A stretch of 64,000 nucleotides of DNA from assembly GCF_000372865.1 (NCBI RefSeq), contig NZ_KB889965.1, forward strand, positions 1,261,902-1,325,901. Reading direction: 5' to 3'. Of the stretch, positions 17,938 to 27,037 are shown one piece after another. The notes beneath the pieces were generated by a model. That model was given only the letters and a program-made list of their open reading frames with translations. It had not been told where the DNA came from and ran no database searches. Within the stretch, counting starts at the first letter, position 1, and every line of letters starts with the position of its first letter. The position numbers and the translations under genes are program-made. The stretch comes from Methylosarcina fibrata AML-C10 (GTDB lineage: Bacteria > Pseudomonadota > Gammaproteobacteria > Methylococcales > Methylomonadaceae).

Positions 17938-20900
17938 ATGACCTCTAAATTCATTCATCGGCCGGTCTTGTCGATCGTCATCTCCATTTTGATCACTTTG
18001 ATCGGCCTGCTGTCCCTGACCCGGCTTTCGGTGACTCAGTTTCCGGACATTGCGCCTCCCGAGGTCAACGTCACGACGAAATATACCGGTGCCAATGCGG
18101 AGGTCGTGGTCAAGGCTGTCATAACCCCTCTCGAAAGAGCGATCAACGGCGTGCCCGGCATGGCCTATATGTCTTCCGTTTCGGGAAACGACGGGGCCGG
18201 AGAAATTCAGATTATTTTCAAAGCGGGAACCGACCCGGAAGTTGCCGCCGTCAACGTTCAAAACCGGGTTTCTTCGGTGCTGGACGAATTGCCTGCGGAA
18301 GCGATTAAAGCGGGGGTGATTGTCGAGAAAGTACAAAACGCGATGCTTTTGTATATCAACATCCTCAGTTCGGACCCGTCGCTGGACGAAAAATTTCTTT
18401 ATAACTTTACCGACATCAACGTCTTGAAAGAGCTCAAACGGATCGACGGGGTCGGATTTGCCGAAATCCTGGGGTCCAGGGAATACGCAATGCGAATCTG
18501 GCTAAAACCCGACAAAATGCTGATGTACAACATCTCGACCGATGAAATCGTTCGCGCTCTGAAAGCGCAAAACGTGGAAGCGGCACCAGGTAAAATCGGC
18601 GAGAGTTCGGGTAAAAAAGCTCAGGCACTTCAATATGTTCTAAAGTACACAGGCAAGCACAACAATAGAAAAGCGTACGAAGCCTTGGTCCTGAAAAGCA
18701 AAGACGACGGGGAAATTTTGCGGCTGAAAGACGTCGCCGAAGTCGAGCTCGATTCTCAGGACTATAATGTGCTTTCGAAGGAAAACGGGCAACCCTCGGC
18801 CGCCATTTTGTTAAAGCAGCGTCCGGGCAGCAACGCCAAGGAAGTCATTGAGAACATCAAGCGGACCATGGAGGAAATTAAAGCCGCTTCCTTTCCGCCG
18901 GGTATGGATTATACGCTGAGTTACGACGTCTCCGAGTTTCTGGATGCGTCCATTCATGAAGTCGTTAAAACCCTGGTGGAAGCCTTCCTGTTGGTTGCCG
19001 TGGTGGTGTTCGTCTTTTTGCAGGACGTCCGTTCCACTCTTATTCCGATCCTGGCGGTGCCGGTATCGCTGGTCGGCACTTTTTTCTTCATGCAGGTCAT
19101 GGGTTTTTCGCTCAACCTGATTACGCTGTTTGCCCTGGTGCTCGCGATCGGCATCGTGGTGGACAACGCGATTGTGGTCATCGAGGCGGTGCACGCCAAA
19201 ATGGAGCATTCGTCCATCGGTCCCCGAAAAGCGACCGAACAGGCCATGCGCGAAATCAGCGGCGCGATCATCGCGATCACGCTGGTGATGTCGGCGGTTT
19301 TCTTTCCGGTCGCCTTCATGGAAGGCCCGGAGGGCGTTTTCTTCAGGCAGTTTTCCCTGACGATGGCTTTTTCGATCATTCTCTCGGGTTTGACCGCGCT
19401 CACTCTGACCCCGGCGCTGTGCGCACAGTTTCTTAAAAATGTCCATCATGAAAAACCCCACTCAGACACAAGGCTTCAGAGTTTTTTCTCGGGATTTAAC
19501 CGCTGGTACGGCGGGCTGTCCGCCAACTATAAAAAACTGATCGGAGCGATCGCCGATAGGCGGACCGTCACGTTCGGCCTATTGCTCGGATTTTCTGCCG
19601 GCGCCGGTTTGATCGGCAATTTCGTGCCTTCGGGTTTTATTCCTCAGGAAGACCAAGGGACCATCTACGTCAACATCACCGCGCCGTCGGGAGCCACCCT
19701 CGAGCGCACCGAAATAGTCTCGGACGAAGTGCAGCGTATCGCATCGAGTTTAAAGGAGGTCAATTCGGTTTCCAGCCTGGCGGGGTTCAGCCTGCTCTCG
19801 GAAGGCACCGGCGCCGTATACGGCATGAATCTGATCAGCCTGAAAAGCTGGGAAGAAAGAACGGCTTCTGACAAAGACATCATTGAACTTCTTGAAAAGA
19901 AAACCCGGCACGTCAAGGATGCCGAAATCGAGTTTTTCACCCCGCCGCCGGTGCCCGGCTACGGTAATTCCAGCGGCTTCGAAATGCGCCTCTTGAACAA
20001 AACCGGATCGGACAATCTGGGGCTCTTGCAGACGGTGGCCGACCATTTTGTCGAAGAACTTAACAAACGGCCCGAGATCGTCGATGCGTTTACGACCTTC
20101 AATAACCGTTTTCCGCAGTTCCTGTTGCACGTCGACGGCGACAAGGCCGCGCAAAAAGGCATCACTGCCGAGAATGCGATGAGCACGCTGCAAACCCTGA
20201 TCGGCAGCGAGTACGCGACCAATTTCATCCGCTTCGGGCAGATGTACAAAGTCATGGTGCAGGCACTGCCCGAATACCGCGCCCAACCGGAAGACCTGAT
20301 GAAGCTGTACATCAAAAACGAGGACGGCAAGATGGTCCCCTTTTCATCCTTTCTTCACGTTGAAAAAGTCTATGGCCCGGAACAGGTGACGCGCTACAAC
20401 ATGTACGCCTCGGCGATGGTCAACGGACAGCCGGCGCCCGGCTACAGCAGCGGCCAGGCCATCGCCGCGATCAAGGAAGTGGCCGCGCAGAAGCTGCCGA
20501 AAGGCTTCGGCTACGATTGGGCGGGCTCGTCGCGCGACCAGGCGCAGGCAGGGAATCAGGCGGTCTACATCTTTCTGATCTGCCTGCTGTTCGTTTATCT
20601 GTTGCTCGCCGCGCAATACGAAAGCTTCCTGCTGCCGATGCCGGTCATTCTGTCGCTGCCGACCGGCATCTTCGGGGCTTTGTTCTTCCTGCTGGCGATG
20701 GGCCTGGAAAACAACATCTACGCGCAAATCGCGATGATCATGCTGATCGGCATTCTCGGCAAGAACGCGATTCTGATCATCGAATTCGCCGCCATGCAGC
20801 ACCGGCTCGGCAAAACGCCGCTGGAAGCCGCCATCGAAGGCGCGGCGCTGCGTCTTAGGCCCATTCTGATGACCTCTTTTGCCTTCGTCGCCGGCCTGAT

Positions 20901-21096
20901 TCCGCTGATGTTCGCCTCCGGCGCGGGCAGGATCGGCAACAACACCATCGGTTCGGCGGCGGCGGGCGGCATGATTTTCGGAACCCTGTTCGGAGTCGTC
21001 GTGATTCCCGGCCTTTACGTAGTGTTTGCGAGTCTGGCCGACAAGCGCCACCGCGGACGAACAAAAGAAGAATCGGCGTTCACGGAAACAATTTGA
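17938..21096 (+). CDS. RND multidrug efflux pump (HAE1 family)
   Basis: 1052-residue inner-membrane proton-driven exporter with the 12-helix RND layout and two large periplasmic loops. The start motif FIHRPVLSIVISILITLIG, the TM4 relay GIVVDNAIVVIE and the TM10 lysine in GKNAILIIEFA are present. The second relay acid of AcrB (the DD pair) is Asn here, which is common in Bacteroidetes-type HAE1 pumps. It fits with the adaptor and the outer-membrane factor as a tripartite pump. The substrate cannot be read from the sequence; drugs or toxic small molecules are likely. Confidence 0.95.
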   Translation: MTSKFIHRPVLSIVISILITLIGLLSLTRLSVTQFPDIAPPEVNVTTKYTGANAEVVVKAVITPLERAINGVPGMAYMSSVSGNDGAGEIQIIFKAGTDPEVAAVNVQNRVSSVLDELPAEAIKAGVIVEKVQNAMLLYINILSSDPSLDEKFLYNFTDINVLKELKRIDGVGFAEILGSREYAMRIWLKPDKMLMYNISTDEIVRALKAQNVEAAPGKIGESSGKKAQALQYVLKYTGKHNNRKAYEALVLKSKDDGEILRLKDVAEVELDSQDYNVLSKENGQPSAAILLKQRPGSNAKEVIENIKRTMEEIKAASFPPGMDYTLSYDVSEFLDASIHEVVKTLVEAFLLVAVVVFVFLQDVRSTLIPILAVPVSLVGTFFFMQVMGFSLNLITLFALVLAIGIVVDNAIVVIEAVHAKMEHSSIGPRKATEQAMREISGAIIAITLVMSAVFFPVAFMEGPEGVFFRQFSLTMAFSIILSGLTALTLTPALCAQFLKNVHHEKPHSDTRLQSFFSGFNRWYGGLSANYKKLIGAIADRRTVTFGLLLGFSAGAGLIGNFVPSGFIPQEDQGTIYVNITAPSGATLERTEIVSDEVQRIASSLKEVNSVSSLAGFSLLSEGTGAVYGMNLISLKSWEERTASDKDIIELLEKKTRHVKDAEIEFFTPPPVPGYGNSSGFEMRLLNKTGSDNLGLLQTVADHFVEELNKRPEIVDAFTTFNNRFPQFLLHVDGDKAAQKGITAENAMSTLQTLIGSEYATNFIRFGQMYKVMVQALPEYRAQPEDLMKLYIKNEDGKMVPFSSFLHVEKVYGPEQVTRYNMYASAMVNGQPAPGYSSGQAIAAIKEVAAQKLPKGFGYDWAGSSRDQAQAGNQAVYIFLICLLFVYLLLAAQYESFLLPMPVILSLPTGIFGALFFLLAMGLENNIYAQIAMIMLIGILGKNAILIIEFAAMQHRLGKTPLEAAIEGAALRLRPILMTSFAFVAGLIPLMFASGAGRIGNNTIGSAAAGGMIFGTLFGVVVIPGLYVVFASLADKRHRGRTKEESAFTETI

Positions 21097-21101
21097 CATT
21101 C

Positions 21102-22529
21102 ATGAAAAACAGAATCCATTTCACTCTGGCGCTTGCGTTATTGCTGGCAAACGCCGGGGGTTGCGCGCTCAATACCGAGCTGTCCATTCCGGAAAAGAAA
21201 ATACCGGCAAATTACCCTGATCAAAAAAACGCCGCCACGATCGCCAATATCAATTGGCGGCATTATTTCGACGATCCGCAGTTGATCCGGTTGATCGATA
21301 CCGCAGTCGCCAATAACGTCGATCTGCAAATGGCGCTGCAACGGATCGAAGTTGCGCGCTCCAGCGTAAAACTGGCCAACGGCACACTGCTGCCTAAAGT
21401 GGACCTGAGCGTCGGCGGCGGCGTGCAGAAATTCGGGCTTTATACGATGGACGGCGCCGGAAACGCGTCCACCTACATCACCCCCGGCCGGATCGTGCCC
21501 GAAAATCTGACGGACATCTATCTGGGATTGCAGGCTTCCTGGGAAGTGGACGTCTGGGGTAAACTGCGCTACCAGCGCAAATCCGCCATTTCGAATTATT
21601 TGTCTTCCATCGAAGGCACCCATTTTGTGATTTCGAACCTGGTAGCCGAGGTCGCGGTTCACTATAACGAACTGCTCGCATTGGACAATGCACTGGACAT
21701 TATCCGGCAGACTCTCCAGAAGCAGCAAGAAGCCCTGGAAGTGATCAAGGTGCAGAAAGAAGCCGGACGGGCAAACGAACTGGCGGTGCAGCAGTTCAAC
21801 GCGCAGTTGCTTAATACAAAGGTCCTGGAAACGCAGGCCTTGCAACAGATCATCGAAACCGAAAACCGGATCAATTTCCTGCTGGGGCGCTATCCGCAGC
21901 CGATAGCGCGCAATAAAGAAATGTTGTTTCAGGCCGTGCCGGAGCAAATTGCCGCCGGCTTGCCTTCGCAATTGCTGGCGAACCGGCCCGACGTTCGCGC
22001 CGCCGAATATCAGATCGAGGCTAGCAAGTTCGACGTGAAAGCGGCCAAGGCGGCTTTTTTTCCGAATTTCACCATCACCGGAGCTTTGGGTTTCCAGGCG
22101 TTCAATCCGGAGTTTTTGTTTCAGTCGCCCGCCTCGCTCGCTTATTCGCTGATGGGAACCCTGGTGACGCCGCTGATCAACAGGAATGCGTTGAAGGCGC
22201 AGTTCAATACCGCCCAGGCCAACCAGTTGACCGCCATGTATAATTACCAGAATACGATTTTGAAAGCGTATGTCGAAGTGGCCAATACTCTTTCCAATAT
22301 CCGGACTCTGCAAAAGGTCCATTCGCTGAAAGAGCAGCAAAGCCGGGTGTTGAAAAAATCCGTCGAAGCCTCGGGCGAGCTTTATAAAACCGCCAGGGCC
22401 ACTTACCTGGAAGTGCTGATTGCCCAGCAAAGCGCGCTGCAGGCCAATCTCGAATTGATCGAGGCGATCAAGCGGCAACGGCTCTCGACGATCACCATTT
22501 ACAAGGCGTTGGGCGGCGGCTGGAAGTAA
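21102..22529 (+). CDS. RND outer-membrane factor (NodT/OprM family)
   Basis: 475-residue outer-membrane channel lipoprotein. The signal peptide ends NAGGCALN with a lipobox Cys. Two OEP repeats of long coiled helices form the TolC-type tunnel (for example ASWEVDVWGKLRYQRKSA near residue 145). The ATG at 21102 gives a normal signal peptide; a TTG at 21093 overlapping the pump stop is possible but would add only three residues. Third gene of the efflux operon. As with the pump, wording of the central part recalls Bacteroidetes channels. Confidence 0.92.
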   Translation: MKNRIHFTLALALLLANAGGCALNTELSIPEKKIPANYPDQKNAATIANINWRHYFDDPQLIRLIDTAVANNVDLQMALQRIEVARSSVKLANGTLLPKVDLSVGGGVQKFGLYTMDGAGNASTYITPGRIVPENLTDIYLGLQASWEVDVWGKLRYQRKSAISNYLSSIEGTHFVISNLVAEVAVHYNELLALDNALDIIRQTLQKQQEALEVIKVQKEAGRANELAVQQFNAQLLNTKVLETQALQQIIETENRINFLLGRYPQPIARNKEMLFQAVPEQIAAGLPSQLLANRPDVRAAEYQIEASKFDVKAAKAAFFPNFTITGALGFQAFNPEFLFQSPASLAYSLMGTLVTPLINRNALKAQFNTAQANQLTAMYNYQNTILKAYVEVANTLSNIRTLQKVHSLKEQQSRVLKKSVEASGELYKTARATYLEVLIAQQSALQANLELIEAIKRQRLSTITIYKALGGGWK

Positions 22530-22696
22530 GGGTCGAGATCTCCGGCGGCTCCCGTCCGGAATTGCATCCTGATCAATAGGCCGACAAGGCTCTTCTGCGC
22601 GCGAAAGGACTCAGGGTTGCACAAAGGTCTTGGGAAATTCGGCGACAACACGCATTAACATGCCGAATTCGTCTTGTTCCAAGCCCTCTCCCCGGC

Positions 22697-25057
22697 TCAT
22701 CGACCGCAACATTTTTTATATTTTTTGCCGCTGCCGCAAGGGCAAGGATCGTTGCGGCCCGGTTTTTTCGGGGGAATTAACGCGGAATCGTGTAACAAAG
22801 GGAATTCGGTCTTCCTCAATTCGCGGCGCAGATAATTGTATAGATCGGCAAAGTCGTGAGCAAAATTAGAAAACGGGGTTAAAAACACCCATTGCGCCTT
22901 GTGTTCCAGCGTACTCTGCAAAATCCCGAAAGCCTCGTCCAACCGATCCGAATTAGTCAGCGCATTAGCCAGCGTAAACTGCACGTCGACCGCCATGGGA
23001 GCCAATTGCGCGGCCTTGCGATAGGCCTCTAACGCAGCTTGGGGCCGATTGAGCGGCGACAGCAAGTTGCCCAGCACCAGCCAGTCTTTTGCCGAATCCG
23101 GATGCAGGGTCAGGCGGGCACGCACCATGGACAACGCATCGAACGCCGGCATCACTTTGCCGTCGAGGCTGCAATCGAGCCTTCTGACCAGTGGCTCGGC
23201 AATATCGTCGACATACTCGCTGATTTGCAGTTTGAGCAATTCCGCAGTGACAGTGAGAAAAGCCTTCGACGTAAATTTAAATTCCACCTCGGCATCGCAA
23301 GAAGCGCAGGGAAATTCGTCGGCCAGAAGGCAAGCTGTTTCCGATCCCTTGCCTCCGCCGACGATCGCGCCTTTGGCTCGATAACGATTGACGGCGCCGC
23401 AAGCGGGGCATTCCAGTTCCAGCGACAAATGATCCGTGCGTGGCAATGAGTCCATGGACCATGACTCAAGGAGTTGACTGGATCGCTCGTATTCAGCCAT
23501 TGCTCTGGTACCGGCCGCTTCCAGCTCGGTATCCTGATGATCGAGCAGCCTTGCCACGATGTAAAACGCCCGATCGATTAACGGCTGTTGACGCCGAAGT
23601 TCGGCTTTCAATAATTCAAGCAGCCGCTGATCCGGCACCGAGGCCGCTAATTCGCAGGCAAACTCCATCTCGTCCTCCAGCAACTCGGCAAATCGGGTAA
23701 CCGCAAAATCCGCCGCGGCTTGTCCGTCAGCACTACGAATGGCCGTCAAACCGTAGATTTGTTGCGACCCGTCCAGTTGATCCCAACGTTCGATCAAGGC
23801 CGCTTGTGCGCCACTGCCTAGCTCGATTAAAGCATCATGCGCGGCCTCGCAAAGAAAATCGCTCATATCCTCACCGATGGCGTCTATCAAGGGATCGGTA
23901 AATTCGGGATATTTAAGTTCCGCCATGACCTCTGCGACATGGACGCCGCCATAATCGTCGACGTTGGCTTGCAAGCAATCGATCAATCCGTTGGTGACCT
24001 CGGCACGTTCGAATTGCTTCAGATGCTCCGTCAATACCTGTTGCCAACGGGGCTCGGCGACATCCACCGCCAATAAATCCAGGGTTTCGGTCAAACTCAA
24101 GCGCGAGGTTTCCAGCTCGTTTTTCACGTAACCCTGGATGCAGGCCGCCAAGGCCAGTTGACTCTGTAGCGATTTGGACAAAAGGCCCGAAATAGTCGGA
24201 GTATCGCGTATCAGACTCAACACGGTCTTACAGCCCTCGGATCTTTCGTCAAGAGTTTGCAGGCAATTCAAAACTTCATCGAGCCTGGGCGATTTGGCCA
24301 GCCATTGGTCGAATTGTTCCAGCGGCGCGTCATCGCTGAAAAAAGGACTTAACTTGGCGAATGTCAAAAACGAGTCGTATTGCTCCCGATCGAATATTTC
24401 GGCCAAATAGTTGTGACGGCCGAACAGACTGTCGAATAACGATTTCCACAGTGCTTGCCGTCGGCCTGCGTCGGTTTGATGTTTCAACGCGGTTTCCAAC
24501 AGAGAAACCAGGGTTTGCCGGGACAACAACGGACTCAGCGCCAAGAGCGAACCGATCTGCATCGATCGGGTTAATTGATCGGGCCACGCCAGAACCGCCT
24601 GGGCCAGCTTTTCGGCGATCTCGCGGTGCTGCTCGTTCTTCGCGTCATGCAGCACCTTGCCGGCCGCTCTGAATCGGATTAAATCTTCATGATCACCTTG
24701 CGGCAACCGGTCGACGGCGTCCCGGTATAGCGGGATCAGCTCATCCGGCGCTATTGCCGTCAGAATTTCCGAGACGGTGGCCGACAACGTCCCCGGCCAG
24801 GCCGGCCAATGCTTGACGAGCAAATGGCCGAGACCGGTTAAACGCCGGGCCGGAAACTCCCGTAACAAATCATTCAACAGCGAGGTTTCGCCGCTCTCGA
24901 TCAATTCGGCAAGCATCACGTCATGGAACCAGGTTTCTTCGATTGCCGAACGCCCGCTTTCCGCGCTTTTGGGCAAATCACTGTAATAACGAATGGCCCA
25001 TTCCAGCATTAAAGGATTGTCCAATTTGTCTTTGGCAACGGTGATGACGTTAATCAT
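22697..25057 (-). CDS. SEC-C zinc-motif protein with HEAT/TPR-like repeats
   Basis: 786-residue protein of unknown role. The first 550 residues look like all-helical HEAT-type repeats. A zinc ribbon with two CxxC pairs follows (ECPACG near 580 and PCASCD about 35 residues later), then a TPR-like block (PQAALEAYRKAAQLAPMAVDVQFTLANAL), and finally the SEC-C motif GRNDPCPCGSGKKYKKCCG, a zinc-binding tail also found at the end of SecA. No signal peptide or membrane helix. It is convergent with the efflux operon and not part of it. Likely a cytoplasmic adaptor; function unassigned. Confidence 0.8.
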   Translation of the reverse strand: MINVITVAKDKLDNPLMLEWAIRYYSDLPKSAESGRSAIEETWFHDVMLAELIESGETSLLNDLLREFPARRLTGLGHLLVKHWPAWPGTLSATVSEILTAIAPDELIPLYRDAVDRLPQGDHEDLIRFRAAGKVLHDAKNEQHREIAEKLAQAVLAWPDQLTRSMQIGSLLALSPLLSRQTLVSLLETALKHQTDAGRRQALWKSLFDSLFGRHNYLAEIFDREQYDSFLTFAKLSPFFSDDAPLEQFDQWLAKSPRLDEVLNCLQTLDERSEGCKTVLSLIRDTPTISGLLSKSLQSQLALAACIQGYVKNELETSRLSLTETLDLLAVDVAEPRWQQVLTEHLKQFERAEVTNGLIDCLQANVDDYGGVHVAEVMAELKYPEFTDPLIDAIGEDMSDFLCEAAHDALIELGSGAQAALIERWDQLDGSQQIYGLTAIRSADGQAAADFAVTRFAELLEDEMEFACELAASVPDQRLLELLKAELRRQQPLIDRAFYIVARLLDHQDTELEAAGTRAMAEYERSSQLLESWSMDSLPRTDHLSLELECPACGAVNRYRAKGAIVGGGKGSETACLLADEFPCASCDAEVEFKFTSKAFLTVTAELLKLQISEYVDDIAEPLVRRLDCSLDGKVMPAFDALSMVRARLTLHPDSAKDWLVLGNLLSPLNRPQAALEAYRKAAQLAPMAVDVQFTLANALTNSDRLDEAFGILQSTLEHKAQWVFLTPFSNFAHDFADLYNYLRRELRKTEFPLLHDSALIPPKKPGRNDPCPCGSGKKYKKCCGR

Positions 25058-25368
25058 AACGGTCTATTATGGATAGGTTAAGGGTTTTGCCGGGCGGTAA
25101 ATTCCGCCTGATGGCTCATGTTCATTCCGTTGCTGATTGTACCGTGACTTGGCCGTTCATCCGCATGGGGAGGAATGACATAAAGAACCACCGACTTTTC
25201 ATTTTCCCGTTCTAAAACTAAGATGCATTGGAATGTGTTGAACAACGCTGCCGTACAGATTACCGATAGTAAGCAAGCCTACCTTTCTTTCTCGACAGCG
25301 CCCGATATGCCCCGAGGGCATTCGTCCAACAGCCTGTTGGACAGATGGATTCCGCTTTAATGGCATGC
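25058..25368. other. Intergenic gap with twin hairpins
   Basis: No gene is visible in this 311-bp stretch between two minus-strand genes. Its only structure is the pair of adjacent hairpins at 25307-25342, described separately. Confidence 0.5.
25307..25342. repeat. Twin palindromic hairpins (REP-like)
   Basis: Two perfect hairpins stand side by side: ATGCCC-cga-GGGCAT at 25307-25321 and GTCCAACAG-c-CTGTTGGAC at 25324-25342. No T-run follows either on the minus strand, so a simple terminator is unlikely. This resembles a repetitive extragenic palindrome, but no second full copy was seen in the window. Confidence 0.4.
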
Positions 25369-25983
25369 TTAATCATCATCGAACGATTCAAACACTTCCT
25401 TCAAATCAACAGCCAACTCGGGAAACAGATGCGATGAAACCGTATCGGGGCTGACATACATGGCTTTTAATTGATAATGGCCGTTTTGATCCAGCACAAA
25501 TTGATGAATCATTGATTCGTAAGGATAAACCAGCCAGTATTCAATTACGCCGCTTTCCTGGTAAAGCTGGTATTTTATTTTTAAATCCTTTTGCATTGAG
25601 CCTTTTGATACGATCTCAATGATCCAGTCCGGCGCGCCGTTACAACCTTGTTCATCCAGCAGTTCACGGTTGCATATCACGCAAAGATCGGGCTGTACGA
25701 CGGTGTGTATGTCCTGACTGGCCAAAATGGATTTTTTGCGGTCATAAAGGCGCACGTCGAACGGCGCGGCATAAACGCGGCATTTTTTATGTTTAAAATA
25801 GCCATGCAATAGACTGCTGAGATTTATCGAAACACCTTGATGCCGCACATTCGGCGCGGGCGACATCAAGGATATTTTGCCCCTGATCAATTCGACCATT
25901 TCGCTGAATTGCCAAGTCAGGTAATCAGCGTAACTATAAGTCCGGTTTACGTCCAATTGTGAAAGCTGCGTTATTTTGGCCAT
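25369..25983 (-). CDS. Uma2-family (DUF820) putative nuclease
   Basis: 204-residue protein of the Uma2/DUF820 family, which has a PD-(D/E)xK nuclease-like fold and is abundant in cyanobacteria and scattered in other phyla, often on mobile DNA. Recognisable parts are YTYADYLTWQF at the start, LMSPAPNVRHQGVSINLSSLLH, VVQPDLCVIC and GAPDWIIEIVSKGS, which carry the presumed Asp, Glu and Lys/Ser active-site residues. It stands alone, with no partner gene or flanking mobile element. Biological role unknown. Confidence 0.85.
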   Translation of the reverse strand: MAKITQLSQLDVNRTYSYADYLTWQFSEMVELIRGKISLMSPAPNVRHQGVSINLSSLLHGYFKHKKCRVYAAPFDVRLYDRKKSILASQDIHTVVQPDLCVICNRELLDEQGCNGAPDWIIEIVSKGSMQKDLKIKYQLYQESGVIEYWLVYPYESMIHQFVLDQNGHYQLKAMYVSPDTVSSHLFPELAVDLKEVFESFDDD

Positions 25984-26301
25984 AGCCGCCTACCTCAAAT
26001 AATTACTTTAACTCTCGTAGCGCAATCGGGCCGGTTGCTTGTTGGTTTCGACCTGCGCTTGACGCGTGTATCATCCGTGAATTTCATGACATCATTTCGA
26101 CAGAACTTAAACCACACTATCGATTTCGATGCCCAAGATACATACACTTTTAATGGCTGCAACTGTTTGAGCACATTTTGATAAGATTATCCGTAAGTCA
26201 AAAAACACATCCGGGCCTACTCTGAAACTCTTTTTTGCACATAGGTCCGGCGTATATTGTAATCGATGCAACTTTAAACAATTTTCAGGGCGGAAACAAA
26301 T
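25984..26301. other. Gene-free gap
   Basis: I see no coding or RNA gene between the Uma2-type gene start and the ssb terminator. The stretch is AT-rich and without repeats. Confidence 0.4.
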
Positions 26302-26323
26302 AAGCCTCTTTTTACAGAGGCTT
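26302..26323 (-). terminator. Terminator of ssb
   Basis: An 8-bp perfect inverted repeat AAGCCTCT/AGAGGCTT with a short loop; the minus-strand side continues TATTTGTTT. It lies about 40 bp after the ssb stop. Confidence 0.7.
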
Positions 26324-26359
26324 AGGATTATAATTTACATTAATTGTCTATGGTGTAAA

Positions 26360-26845
26360 TTAGAACGGAATATCGTCGTCAAAATCGTCGTAATTGGGCG
26401 GAGGCGGCATCGAGTCGGAAGGCATCGCCTCGGAGCGGTGTCCTGACGACGACGGTCTGCCGGCAGGGGCATGGCCGCCTTGAGGCTGGTCTCCGCCGAA
26501 GCTGGCGGTGCCGCCGCTGCGGCTGTCCAGCATATGCATCTCTTCCGCGACGATTTCGGTCGTATAGCGGTCCTGTCCGTCCTGTCCTTGCCACTTCTGG
26601 GTCCGAATGCGTCCTTCCACATAAACCTGGCTGCCTTTTTTCAAATATTCGCCGGCCACTTCGGCAAGACGGCTAAAAAAAACCACGCGGTGCCATTCGG
26701 TCTCTTCCTTGCGCTCGTTCGTCTGTTTGTCTCTCCATCTTCTGCTGGTAGCCAGGCGAATGGTCGTTACCTGGCCGCCGTTCGGCATGAAGCGAACCTC
26801 AGGATCGGCACCCAACCTTCCTATCAATATAACTTTATTCAGCAT
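26360..26845 (-). CDS. ssb: Single-stranded DNA-binding protein
   Basis: 161-residue SSB with an N-terminal OB fold ([53 protein letters not shown]), a Gly/Pro/Ser-rich flexible linker and the acidic C-terminal tip DDDIPF that recruits replication and repair partners. It binds single-stranded DNA as a tetramer. It is divergent from the replicative helicase gene dnaB, with about 190 bp between them for both promoters. Confidence 0.97.
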   Translation of the reverse strand: MLNKVILIGRLGADPEVRFMPNGGQVTTIRLATSRRWRDKQTNERKEETEWHRVVFFSRLAEVAGEYLKKGSQVYVEGRIRTQKWQGQDGQDRYTTEIVAEEMHMLDSRSGGTASFGGDQPQGGHAPAGRPSSSGHRSEAMPSDSMPPPPNYDDFDDDIPF

Positions 26846-27037
26846 CTTTTACTCCAAAATGTTATTTTCCACTGCATCTAAGCATTTCTATTTCAACTGA
26901 GACATGTTCGAACGGAGAAAGTTGTCAGGCCGGTGCATGGAGTCACAGTTAAATTTGATAAAATGGCAGTATATCAAAACCGGGGCTCTTGCGAATACGA
27001 CCCGGAAAAAATCTTTACCCATCATTCCGGAATTGTT

